Source: an uncultured Bacteroidales bacterium (GTDB lineage: Bacteria > Bacteroidota > Bacteroidia > Bacteroidales > UBA932). From it: 64,000 bases of DNA. Both the position numbers and the translations under genes were made by a program. The DNA lies in the NCBI GenBank assembly GCA_934667175.1, contig CAKULN010000005.1, positions 32,980 through 96,979 of the forward strand. The letters run 5' to 3'. Shown in pieces: positions 16,971 through 24,838 of the stretch; positions within the stretch are counted from its first letter, which is position 1; each line of letters starts with the position of its first letter. Below the pieces are notes generated by a model. That model was given only the letters and a program-made list of their open reading frames with translations. It searched no databases and was not told the DNA's origin.

Positions 16971-18026
16971 ATGAATATGTACAGACAGCTCATCAGGCCA
17001 ATCTTATTCAAATTTTCACCGGAGACGGCGCATAACCTCACATTCAAGGGACTCAAGTTTCTTCGGCATATCCCTTTTGCAGGAAGACTTTTGAAGTTGA
17101 TCTACAGCCGTAAGGCTCCGTCGCTGTCAAGAAACGTGTTTGGAATTGATTTTCCGTCACCAGTCGGTCTTGCAGCCGGTTTGGACAAGAACGGAGAATT
17201 GTACAATGAACTATCATGGTTCGGCTTCTCATTCATCGAGATAGGCTCACTTACCCCGGAAGCCCAGCCTGGCAATCCGAAACCACGTCTGTTCCGGCTT
17301 CCTCAGGACAATGCCATTATCAACCGGATGGGAATCAATAATAAAGGGATACGGAACGCAATCCTGCATATTCAAAAAGACGCTCCGAAAACAATCCTTG
17401 CGGCAAGCATTGCAAAGAACAGCACAAGCGCGTCTGACGAGGACACAATAGCTGACTACAAGAAGGCCTTCTCTTTCATGTACGACTTTGTGGACATGTT
17501 CACCGTGAATGTCTCATGCCCTAATGTGCACGGATTGCAGAACCTCCAGGATGTGTCGTACTTATCAGACATCATGGATCCGCTGCTTGAACTTAGGATC
17601 TGCTACGATGTTTATAAGCCTATTCTTGTCAAGGTCTCCCCTGACATTCCAGTCGAGGAACTGGACGAGATTCTGAAATACTGCATGCAGTCCGGCATCG
17701 ACGGAATCGTGGCCGGGAACACCACAAGATCGCGCGAAGGGCTGAAAACCAGCAAGTCAAGGATAGAGAAAATCGGCAACGGAGGGCTTTCCGGTGCCCC
17801 TTTGTACGCCAAGAGCCTTGCCATGGTCAAGCATATTCATCAGTTTACTTCGGGACGGCTGCCGGTTGTGGGAGTCGGTGGCATCATGACACCTGAGCAG
17901 GCAAAGGAAATGCTGGACGCTGGTGCGAGTCTGATTGAAATCTACACAGGGTTCATCTACGAAGGCCCTTCATTAGTGAAAAGAATCAATAAGTATTTGG
18001 AAACAGGCAATCTGAATAATAATTAA
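16971..18026 (+). CDS. pyrD: Dihydroorotate dehydrogenase (class 2, quinone-type)
   Basis: The 351-residue protein has the membrane-associated N-terminal extension of class 2 enzymes (YRQLIRPILFKFSPETAHNLT), then the flavin barrel with VGLAAGLDKNGEL, NRMGINNKG and GGLSGAPL. It oxidises dihydroorotate to orotate in pyrimidine synthesis and should pass electrons to quinone. One residue is odd: the catalytic-base loop reads NVSCPNVHGL, with Cys183 where class 2 enzymes usually have Ser (E. coli Ser175) and class 1 enzymes have Cys. No PyrK-like subunit is adjacent. The ATG at 16971 is followed by another Met codon at residue 3. cinA follows after 6 bases. Confidence 0.92.
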   Translation: MNMYRQLIRPILFKFSPETAHNLTFKGLKFLRHIPFAGRLLKLIYSRKAPSLSRNVFGIDFPSPVGLAAGLDKNGELYNELSWFGFSFIEIGSLTPEAQPGNPKPRLFRLPQDNAIINRMGINNKGIRNAILHIQKDAPKTILAASIAKNSTSASDEDTIADYKKAFSFMYDFVDMFTVNVSCPNVHGLQNLQDVSYLSDIMDPLLELRICYDVYKPILVKVSPDIPVEELDEILKYCMQSGIDGIVAGNTTRSREGLKTSKSRIEKIGNGGLSGAPLYAKSLAMVKHIHQFTSGRLPVVGVGGIMTPEQAKEMLDAGASLIEIYTGFIYEGPSLVKRINKYLETGNLNNN

Positions 18027-18032
18027 AACAAT

Positions 18033-19301
18033 ATGGCAAACGCATCAATCTGCACTATCGGTGACGAGATTCTGATCGGCCAGATAGTGGACACAAATTC
18101 TTCACACATATCATGCGCTCTAGAGGAAATCGGAGTGAAAGTTACCAGAATGCTCTCTTTCGGAGATGACCATGACGAGATTGTCAAGAATTTAACAAAT
18201 GAACTTACACTCAATGAGATAGTCATCACCACCGGAGGTCTTGGTCCAACCAAGGACGACATCACCAAAGCGGCGTTGGCTGAGATTTCAGGAAGCAAAG
18301 GCTATGTCACCAACGATGGGCAGTTGAAAATGGTCCACGAGATCCTTCACTCCAGAGGTCTCGATGTTCTGGACATAAACAAGGCTCAGGCCCTAGTTCC
18401 TGACACTTGCGAAGTTATTGTCAACCATCTTGGTACGGCCCCGATTATGGTGTTCCGCTTTCCGCAGGAAAGGTTCGGCCACACGGCTACTCTCTACGCC
18501 CTTCCAGGTGTCCCGTTCGAGGCCATAGGAGCGATTCCGGATGTCATCAAAGATGTGAAAGAGCACAACGACCTTACTGACATATTCCATAAGTGTGTGA
18601 TGGTCTTTGGATTGGCTGAGTCAGCACTTTCCAAGGAAATCGAATCTTGGGAAGACAGTCTGCCGAAGGACATGCACCTTGCCTACCTTCCCAATCCATT
18701 GACAGGGGTCCGTCTAAGACTATCCATCTACGGTGGTTCGAAAGAAGAAGAGGAAAAACGCATAGACGATGCCTTCTCGAAGCTGAAGCCGATTCTGGGT
18801 GATAAGATATATTCATACAAAGATGACACCTTGGAGAACGCTGTAGGAGCATTGCTGCGTGGCACGGGAATGACCCTCAGCGCGGCGGAATCCTGCACAG
18901 GTGGCAAGATTTCCTCATTGATCACCTCCGTCCCCGGGGCTTCTGAATATTACCTCGGCTCCGTCACCTCCTACGCAATTGCGATAAAGGAAAAAGTACT
19001 TGGCGTGCCTGATGCCACTATTAATGAATATGGCGTGGTGAGCTCCGAAGTGGCCACCGCAATGGCTGAAGGAGTCAGAAATTTGACCGGAAGCACCTAC
19101 GCTGTCTCGACCACAGGATTGGCCGGCCCCGGAGGCGATGAGCACAACCCGGTGGGCACAGTCTGGATAGGAATCGCTGGTCCAAACGGCACAAAATCGG
19201 TAAAAAAAGTCTATAAAAACGACAGAAAAAGGAATATTGAGAGATTTGCCGCCGCTGCGCTCAATGAACTCAGGCTATTCATTCTTAATGAACGCAAATA
19301 A
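18033..19301 (+). CDS. cinA: CinA-like protein (nicotinamide-nucleotide amidase / MoCF-biosynthesis domain)
   Basis: The 422-residue protein has the N-terminal MoCF/COG1058 domain (IGDEILIGQIVDTNSSHIS, TTGGLGPTKDDITK, LPGVPFE) and the C-terminal CinA amidase domain (SAAESCTGGKISSLIT, VSTTGLAGPGGD, GTVWIGIA). Full-length CinA proteins hydrolyse ADP-ribose and deamidate NMN in NAD salvage; the name comes from competence operons but a competence role is not implied. It is translationally close to pyrD (6-base gap). A hairpin follows the stop codon. Confidence 0.95.
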   Translation: MANASICTIGDEILIGQIVDTNSSHISCALEEIGVKVTRMLSFGDDHDEIVKNLTNELTLNEIVITTGGLGPTKDDITKAALAEISGSKGYVTNDGQLKMVHEILHSRGLDVLDINKAQALVPDTCEVIVNHLGTAPIMVFRFPQERFGHTATLYALPGVPFEAIGAIPDVIKDVKEHNDLTDIFHKCVMVFGLAESALSKEIESWEDSLPKDMHLAYLPNPLTGVRLRLSIYGGSKEEEEKRIDDAFSKLKPILGDKIYSYKDDTLENAVGALLRGTGMTLSAAESCTGGKISSLITSVPGASEYYLGSVTSYAIAIKEKVLGVPDATINEYGVVSSEVATAMAEGVRNLTGSTYAVSTTGLAGPGGDEHNPVGTVWIGIAGPNGTKSVKKVYKNDRKRNIERFAAAALNELRLFILNERK

Positions 19302-19316
19302 TTAGAAATCAATGGT

Positions 19317-19355
19317 GGTAACAAATTTGTTTATTCTATAAACATTTTTGTTACC
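19317..19355. terminator. Hairpin between convergent cinA and the dipeptidase gene
   Basis: GGTAACAAATTTGTTTA pairs, with a few mismatches, with TAAACATTTTTGTTACC across the short loop TTCTA. It sits 16 bases after cinA and 25 bases after the end of the minus-strand dipeptidase gene, so it may stop transcription from both sides. Its right arm contains the recurring 15-mer described under findings. Confidence 0.5.
19339..19353. repeat. Intergenic 15-mer, copy 2 (reverse)
   Basis: TAAACATTTTTGTTA, the reverse complement of the 15-mer at 13224-13238, forms the right arm of the cinA/dipeptidase hairpin. Confidence 0.55.
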
Positions 19356-19379
19356 GCTAATTACATTGCCTTTAGGCGA

Positions 19380-20462
19380 TTATATTGCCGCCTGTTCGCT
19401 CACTTCATTGAAAACTCTTAGGAAATTCCTGCCTGCTACCTTTTCGATCAGGTCATCGGTATATCCCCTTCGAGACATCTCATCAAAGATCACTCTGATT
19501 TTTGAGACGTTCTCCAGTCCGACTGGCGTTACCTCAATACCATCAAAGTCGGAACCTATTCCCACACTGTCAATGCCTGCGACTCTTACAGCATGGTCAA
19601 TGTGATCCACAACATCTTTATAGGAAGGTCTCGGAAGGGCCGCCAACTCATCCTGTACAGCATTCCAGGCGGCAGCCTTAGCCGGGTTTAATGGATCGCT
19701 GATCCAATCTTGCTCCGTCCAACTCTTCGATTCAAGGCCGGAATCCGCCAGAGTCTTCGCAAACGCATCCGACAGAAACACAGGATAGAAATTGATTTGG
19801 ATGACGCCTCCCTTGTCAGCAAGAGCACGAAGCATCTCATCGGACATATTCCTTCTATGATGAGCTAACGCACGACAACATGAATGGGTAGAAACTATTG
19901 GCGACTTGGAGCACTTGAGCACATCGTAGAATGTCTCGTCTGATGCATGTGCGATGTCAATGATCATTCCCAGACGGTTCATTTCGGCGACCACTTCCCT
20001 GCCGAACGGGCTGAGTCCATGCCAGCGTCGTCCTTCAGCGGCAGAGTCCGCTATCTCATTGTCCGCATTGTGTGTCAAGGTAATATATCGCACGCCAAGA
20101 CAATGGAAAACACGAAGGAGGGAAAGAGACTTCTGAATCGGAGCACCATTCTCCATGCCTATGAGTATCGAGACCAGACCCTTGGACTTATTGCGCAGAG
20201 CCTCTTCCGGAGACATGGCAAGCGCTGCCTGATCTGGATTGGCACCGATCTGGTCATAAATCCGTCCTATCATCTCCAAAACATGACGCGTGGATGCATC
20301 TGGAGTCATGTCAGCCGAAGTGTACAAGGCGAAAAAAGAAGCGTCCACCCCACTAGCCTTAAGCTTCGGCAGATCGACATGTCCTCTTTCATTGTCTATT
20401 CCTATGTCGCGTCCCCTCATCATCATTGTAGGGGTGTCGCAATGAGAATCCAGGACGAACAT
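19380..20462 (-). CDS. Membrane dipeptidase (peptidase M19)
   Basis: This M19 metallopeptidase has the zinc-site motifs DSHCDTP near the N-terminus, GMENG (glutamate bridging ligand), LTHNADN, DIAHAS and STHSCCRALAHHRRN, and a C-terminal GSDFDG. It should hydrolyse dipeptides, possibly including D-amino-acid forms. I place the start at the ATG at 20462 (MFVLDSHCDTP); its A is shared with the stop codon of the upstream DUF2807 gene (TAATG), which points to coupled translation. No signal peptide is seen with this start, so it may be cytoplasmic, unlike the anchored mammalian enzyme. Confidence 0.9.
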   Translation of the reverse strand: MFVLDSHCDTPTMMMRGRDIGIDNERGHVDLPKLKASGVDASFFALYTSADMTPDASTRHVLEMIGRIYDQIGANPDQAALAMSPEEALRNKSKGLVSILIGMENGAPIQKSLSLLRVFHCLGVRYITLTHNADNEIADSAAEGRRWHGLSPFGREVVAEMNRLGMIIDIAHASDETFYDVLKCSKSPIVSTHSCCRALAHHRRNMSDEMLRALADKGGVIQINFYPVFLSDAFAKTLADSGLESKSWTEQDWISDPLNPAKAAAWNAVQDELAALPRPSYKDVVDHIDHAVRVAGIDSVGIGSDFDGIEVTPVGLENVSKIRVIFDEMSRRGYTDDLIEKVAGRNFLRVFNEVSEQAAI

Positions 20463-21367
20463 TACTGACGAGTAACTGAGGCGTTCTGAATCTTCACTAT
20501 CTTGATTAGAGGATCTCCTGAGTAGCAAACACTTGCGCCTTTGCCTAAATCAAGAGAAAGAGTCTTGGCCGGTGTCACAGTCAAGTCTGCACCGTCAAGT
20601 GAGACATTGACATCTTCAACGGACATCGTGACTGCATCAACCTTGGACGAGCCTCCCTTACCGGTGACATTCAAGACGTTAGCCTTCCCGGAAAGTGAAA
20701 GTTTAGCACTACCGGCCGTGCAGACAGAAGAAGTCTCACATTGCCCGTTGATCGCAAGATCAGCGGATCCGGAGTTATTGACCTCAAGGGTCTTTGCTGA
20801 GTATTCAAGCACAACGGTAGCGCTACCTTCGGCATTGACAGTGACTTTATCCTCCGCCTTTACATTGATGGATGACAACTTTGATTTCTTGCTGACAGAG
20901 AGAGAGACTGAGTTCGCGTTGACATTCAGATTGGTTATACTTGATGTCCCGGAAAGACTCAACTTGAAATCATTCGAGTTCAAGCTACCGTCTGACGAAA
21001 AAGCACAATCATCATTCAGTGTAATAGAGTTAAGAACCGGTACATAAACAGTAGCTTCAAGTACAGGCCCATCCGAGTTCTTACCCTTAAATGTTTTCCT
21101 GACTTCCTTCGGAACCGATTTCTCATCTATGCCGATGAACAGGGTTCCCGCTTTCACATAGCATTGGATATAGCTCTCAAGGGCATCGCTGACCTTGAAC
21201 TTGGCGTTGTACCCGGCCTTCTCTACCATAGTCACTTTAAATCCGTCAGAGACGGAGATGGCATCGAATTCTGAATATTCATGCTCAATGGTCCGTGTCT
21301 GCGCAAACGAAAGGGCAGAGGTTGATGCAATTATGAAAATCACTACCAACAAAGACTTGATATTCAT
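20462..21367 (-). CDS. DUF2807 (head GIN domain) exported protein
   Basis: The 301-residue protein starts with a signal peptide (cleavage near SFAQ at 20-23). It continues as repeated short beta-strands rich in Ser, Asn, Val and Gly, typical of the DUF2807/GIN beta-helix fold. Such proteins are exported in Bacteroidota and some are putative adhesin heads; no function is established. The stop codon overlaps the dipeptidase start, and the gene lies 23 bases after the ABC-F gene, at the end of the valS operon. Confidence 0.85.
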   Translation of the reverse strand: MNIKSLLVVIFIIASTSALSFAQTRTIEHEYSEFDAISVSDGFKVTMVEKAGYNAKFKVSDALESYIQCYVKAGTLFIGIDEKSVPKEVRKTFKGKNSDGPVLEATVYVPVLNSITLNDDCAFSSDGSLNSNDFKLSLSGTSSITNLNVNANSVSLSVSKKSKLSSINVKAEDKVTVNAEGSATVVLEYSAKTLEVNNSGSADLAINGQCETSSVCTAGSAKLSLSGKANVLNVTGKGGSSKVDAVTMSVEDVNVSLDGADLTVTPAKTLSLDLGKGASVCYSGDPLIKIVKIQNASVTRQ

Positions 21368-21390
21368 AGTATTTTTAAATTTAAACGTTC

Positions 21391-23346
21391 TTAACTATCT
21401 AATTTTTCCATCAAAGATTCCCACTCCGCTGTCTTGTGCTCAAGTTCGCGCTTATCCTCAAGATAGGTTCTCGTAAGCTCCATGATGTCGTCACCTGGTC
21501 GGGGATCGGAAAGAATCTTCTCTATTTCCTTCATTCTGGCTTCTACCTTACCGATTTCTGACTCAAGGAATTCGACCCTATGCCTGATCCTGCGTACTTC
21601 CTTCGAATCACTCCTCCTCTGCTCGAACTCCTTCTGAGCCTGTTCTTTTTTGGCTATGGAGTCATTGCTTTCCGAGGCTGGCGAAGTGAAGTTCCCGGTG
21701 CCAGGAGAGAATCGCCTCTCCAATTCCTGAAGATTCTCAATCTTCCTCTCTTCCAAGAAATCATGGACGCTTCCTAGATGCTCCTTGACCTTTCCGTCAC
21801 GGAACTCGTACATCTTGTCAACCAAGCCTTCGAGGAAATCACGGTCATGGGACACTACTATCAACGTGCCATCGTAAGCCTTCAACGCCTGCTTGAGAAT
21901 ATCCTTGGACTTGATGTCCATGTGATTGGTCGGCTCGTCCAAAGCAAGGACATTGTACGGCTGCAACATGAATTTCGCCATCCCAAGACGAGCGCGCTCT
22001 CCGCCCGACAGAACGCTGACCTTCTTGTCAATGTCCTCACCTCTGAACAGGAACTGCGCGAGAATGTCACGAAGTTTGTTCCGGACATCTCCGACGGCTA
22101 TGTTGTCAAGGGTCTCCCATACCGTAAGATTGCGGTCAAGGATGTCTTCTTGGTTCTGCGCATAGTAACCGATGGAAACATTGTAGCCGGTCTTTGCCTC
22201 ACCGCTGATAGGCTGCAACTCCCCCATTATCACACGCATGAGCGTTGTCTTTCCCTCTCCGTTGCGTCCGATGAGAGCGACTTTCTCTCCCCTTCTGACC
22301 TCAATCTCAGCATTCCTGAAAACAACCTTCTCCGGATAGCCTACAGTCAAGTCCTTTCCCTTGAACACTATGTCACCGGAACGCGGAGCAGGAGGGAACT
22401 TGACTGTCAGCGTCACATTATCTGTCTCGTCAATCTCCACTCTGTCAAGCTTTTCAAGCTGCTTGATTCGTGACTGGACCTGATTTGACTTTGTAGGCTT
22501 GTAGCGGAATCTGTTGATGAAATCCTCCGTCTTCTCGATCATCTTCTGCTGGTTCTCGTAGGCTGCCATCTGCTGCGCAAGCCTTTCTTTCCGCAGCTCG
22601 ACATACTTGCTGTACGGAACCTTGTAGTCATGAATATGACCGAGCATGATCTCGACCGTGCGGTTCGTAACATTGTCAAGGAACCGCCTGTCATGCGAAA
22701 CGAGCAGCAATGATCCACGATGCCCCTTAAGGTAATCCTCCAGCCATTCAATTGACTCAATGTCAAGGTGATTGGTAGGCTCGTCCAAAAGCAGGACATC
22801 GGGTTCGGAGAGCAGAATCTTAGCCAGTTCTATACGCATGTTCCACCCCTGGCTGAAAGTCTCTGTCTTCCTGCCGAAATCTTCGTCCTTGAACCCTAAG
22901 CCAAGAAGTGTCTTCTGTGCCAGAACCTCAGGAGGTTCGGACTGACTCATCGCCATAGCGTCAGTCAAGTCATTCAGACGATTGATCAATGAGAGATATT
23001 CATCTGATTCATAGTCAGTTCTCTCGGCAAGTTGTGCATTGACGCTGTCCAGTTCGGCTTGAATCTCAGTGATGTGGTCGAAAGCGGTCAATGTCTCCTC
23101 CATCACGGTCCTGCCCTTGTGGTGCTCCATGATCTGAGGAAGATAACCGATCCGAAGATCGTTAGGCTTGTCAATGCTTCCTGAAGTCGGGCTCTGGAGC
23201 CCGCAGATCAATTTCATGATCGTGGACTTACCCGCTCCATTCTTGCCGACGAGACCTATCTTGTCTTTCTCACTAATGTGGAAATCAATGCTATCCAGAA
23301 GTGTGTAGCCACCATAGGCCACTGTCAATCCATTAATCGAAATCAT
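21391..23346 (-). CDS. ABC-F family ATPase (Uup/YheS-like)
   Basis: The 651-residue protein has two ABC domains and no membrane segments: Walker A GLVGKNGAGKST and GRNGEGKTT, signature TFSQGWNMR (degenerate, first domain) and LSGGERARLGMAK (second), with LLLDEPTNHLDIES and ALDEPTNHMDIKS as Walker B. Between them is the ABC-F linker (KPTKSNQVQSRIKQLEKLD). A charged coiled-coil tail of about 100 residues matches Uup/YheS-type C-terminal domains. ABC-F proteins act on ribosomes or in DNA metabolism; the exact role here is unknown. Its start codon directly abuts the tatC stop codon. Confidence 0.92.
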   Translation of the reverse strand: MISINGLTVAYGGYTLLDSIDFHISEKDKIGLVGKNGAGKSTIMKLICGLQSPTSGSIDKPNDLRIGYLPQIMEHHKGRTVMEETLTAFDHITEIQAELDSVNAQLAERTDYESDEYLSLINRLNDLTDAMAMSQSEPPEVLAQKTLLGLGFKDEDFGRKTETFSQGWNMRIELAKILLSEPDVLLLDEPTNHLDIESIEWLEDYLKGHRGSLLLVSHDRRFLDNVTNRTVEIMLGHIHDYKVPYSKYVELRKERLAQQMAAYENQQKMIEKTEDFINRFRYKPTKSNQVQSRIKQLEKLDRVEIDETDNVTLTVKFPPAPRSGDIVFKGKDLTVGYPEKVVFRNAEIEVRRGEKVALIGRNGEGKTTLMRVIMGELQPISGEAKTGYNVSIGYYAQNQEDILDRNLTVWETLDNIAVGDVRNKLRDILAQFLFRGEDIDKKVSVLSGGERARLGMAKFMLQPYNVLALDEPTNHMDIKSKDILKQALKAYDGTLIVVSHDRDFLEGLVDKMYEFRDGKVKEHLGSVHDFLEERKIENLQELERRFSPGTGNFTSPASESNDSIAKKEQAQKEFEQRRSDSKEVRRIRHRVEFLESEIGKVEARMKEIEKILSDPRPGDDIMELTRTYLEDKRELEHKTAEWESLMEKLDS

Positions 23347-24126
23347 TTAAGCCTCCTTCTTGATTAGTTCCTCTTCCGGTGAAGCCGGCTTGCAACATAA
23401 GACACACACTTCGTACAAAATAAGCAGCGGGGCGGCGGCAATCAGCATCGACATAGGATCCGCCGGCGTGATGATGGCCGCTATGCAGAGAATCACCACG
23501 ATGGCATGTCTGCGGTACTTAATCAAAGTGTTCCTTGTCACAATGCCAAGTTTGGAAAGGATTACCACAACGATAGGGAACTCAAACACAATGCCGAACG
23601 CCAGTACAGTTGAAGTAAACATCGAGATGTAGGAAGTCAGCGAGATCGTGTTCATAACCTCGTCGCTGATCTTATAGCCCATGAAAAAGTTGAGCGAAAT
23701 CGGCACTATCAGATAGTAACCGATGACAAGACCGAGATAGAACAGGAAGGATGCGGCAAGGAACGCTCCTCTAATCGCTCGTTTTTCATTTCGATAGAGG
23801 GCCGGGGCTATGAACTTCCATATTTCAAAACAGACATAGGGAAATGACAGTATGAACCCTAACTCGAACGCGACCTGAAGATGGATGAAGAACTGGGCTG
23901 AAATTTCCAGATTGACAAGGGACATCTGCATGTCTCCTAATCTCATCCAACGATAGATGAAGAAATCACTCCGTGTAGGGGCCAAGATGATGTCATCAAA
24001 AACCAGCGACTTGAAACAAAATACTACGACACTGACAAGCGTAATGACAAGCACTGAGCGGAACAAAGTTCCCCTCAGCACTTCAAGATGGTCCCAAAAG
24101 GACATCTCAGCCTCACCAGCCGCCAT
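23347..24126 (-). CDS. tatC: Twin-arginine translocase subunit TatC
   Basis: The 259-residue protein has six predicted membrane segments, the N-terminal MSFWDHLEVLRGTLFRS (substrate-recognition region of TatC) and the conserved FELGFILSFPYVCFEIWKFIAPAL and FGIVFEFP segments. It forms the twin-arginine export receptor with TatA. The start codon overlaps the tatA stop codon by one base (TAATG), and the ABC-F gene follows without a gap. Confidence 0.95.
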   Translation of the reverse strand: MAAGEAEMSFWDHLEVLRGTLFRSVLVITLVSVVVFCFKSLVFDDIILAPTRSDFFIYRWMRLGDMQMSLVNLEISAQFFIHLQVAFELGFILSFPYVCFEIWKFIAPALYRNEKRAIRGAFLAASFLFYLGLVIGYYLIVPISLNFFMGYKISDEVMNTISLTSYISMFTSTVLAFGIVFEFPIVVVILSKLGIVTRNTLIKYRRHAIVVILCIAAIITPADPMSMLIAAAPLLILYEVCVLCCKPASPEEELIKKEA

Positions 24127-24365
24127 TATTTCTTCTCGATCTTCTCGATTTTGTCAGGAGTCTTGGCAGTGGAATTGAGATCCTTGTCAATGTCACTGAT
24201 CTGGCTCTCAACCTCGTTCATGCCATCCTTAAAACTCTTGACACCTTTGCCAAGGCCCTTCATGAGTTCAGGAATCTTCTTTCCACCGAAAAGGAGAATG
24301 ATGACAAGGGCGATGATCACCACCTGCCAAGGACCTACAACGCCCAAAGGAACTATAAAAAACAT
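24126..24365 (-). CDS. tatA: Twin-arginine translocase subunit TatA/E
   Basis: The 79-residue protein has an N-terminal membrane helix (about 9-25), the FGGKKIPELMKGLGKGVKSFK hinge and amphipathic helix typical of TatA, and a short acidic and basic tail. No separate tatB is present, as in other Bacteroidota Tat systems. It lies between ybgC (23-base gap) and tatC (overlap). Confidence 0.95.
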   Translation of the reverse strand: MFFIVPLGVVGPWQVVIIALVIILLFGGKKIPELMKGLGKGVKSFKDGMNEVESQISDIDKDLNSTAKTPDKIEKIEKK

Positions 24366-24388
24366 ATTCGAAATTATTATTGTGTTAT

Positions 24389-24802
24389 CTATTTATCATT
24401 TATGTGAGCCTCGATTGCCTTCACTAACTTTTCAGGACAACGGACAGGGCGACCAGTCTTCTTGTTCAGGAAGCCAAGGGAGACTTTCCCTTCCACACAA
24501 AGCACTCCATCTTGATTATAGACGGCCTGTCTGACGTAAAGCTTCGCCAGCGGGACCTCGTCGATCATAGCGACCGCTCGGACAACATCCCCCATCTTGG
24601 CGGGGAACCTGTAACGGCACTCCACTGTGACAATCGGGATAGTCACTCCGTCCTCCTCACATTTCTCTATCGGGTACCCGCACTCGATCATCAAGTTGTT
24701 CCTCGCACACTCGAAGTATCGGATGTAATTCGAGTGATGGACGATGCCCATCTGGTCTGTTTCGTAGTATCTGACAGGGAAAGATGTCTCAGAATTAACC
24801 AT
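24389..24802 (-). CDS. Acyl-CoA thioesterase, YbgC/4HBT family
   Basis: The 137-residue hot-dog-fold protein has the motif VRYYETDQMGIVHHSNYIRYFECAR, in which the Asp and nearby Tyr/His define the 4-hydroxybenzoyl-CoA thioesterase (YbgC) family. It should hydrolyse acyl-CoA or acyl-ACP thioesters; the substrate is unknown. It sits 36 bases after valS in the same operon. The start codon overlaps the recurring 15-mer TAACAAAAATGTTTA. Confidence 0.88.
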   Translation of the reverse strand: MVNSETSFPVRYYETDQMGIVHHSNYIRYFECARNNLMIECGYPIEKCEEDGVTIPIVTVECRYRFPAKMGDVVRAVAMIDEVPLAKLYVRQAVYNQDGVLCVEGKVSLGFLNKKTGRPVRCPEKLVKAIEAHINDK

Positions 24803-24816
24803 AACAAAAATGTTTA
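24802..24816. repeat. Intergenic 15-mer, copy 3
   Basis: TAACAAAAATGTTTA lies in the valS-ybgC gap and touches the ybgC start codon. It is the same word as at 13224-13238. Confidence 0.5.
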
Positions 24817-24838
24817 TAACTACAACAGATTTGTTTTA

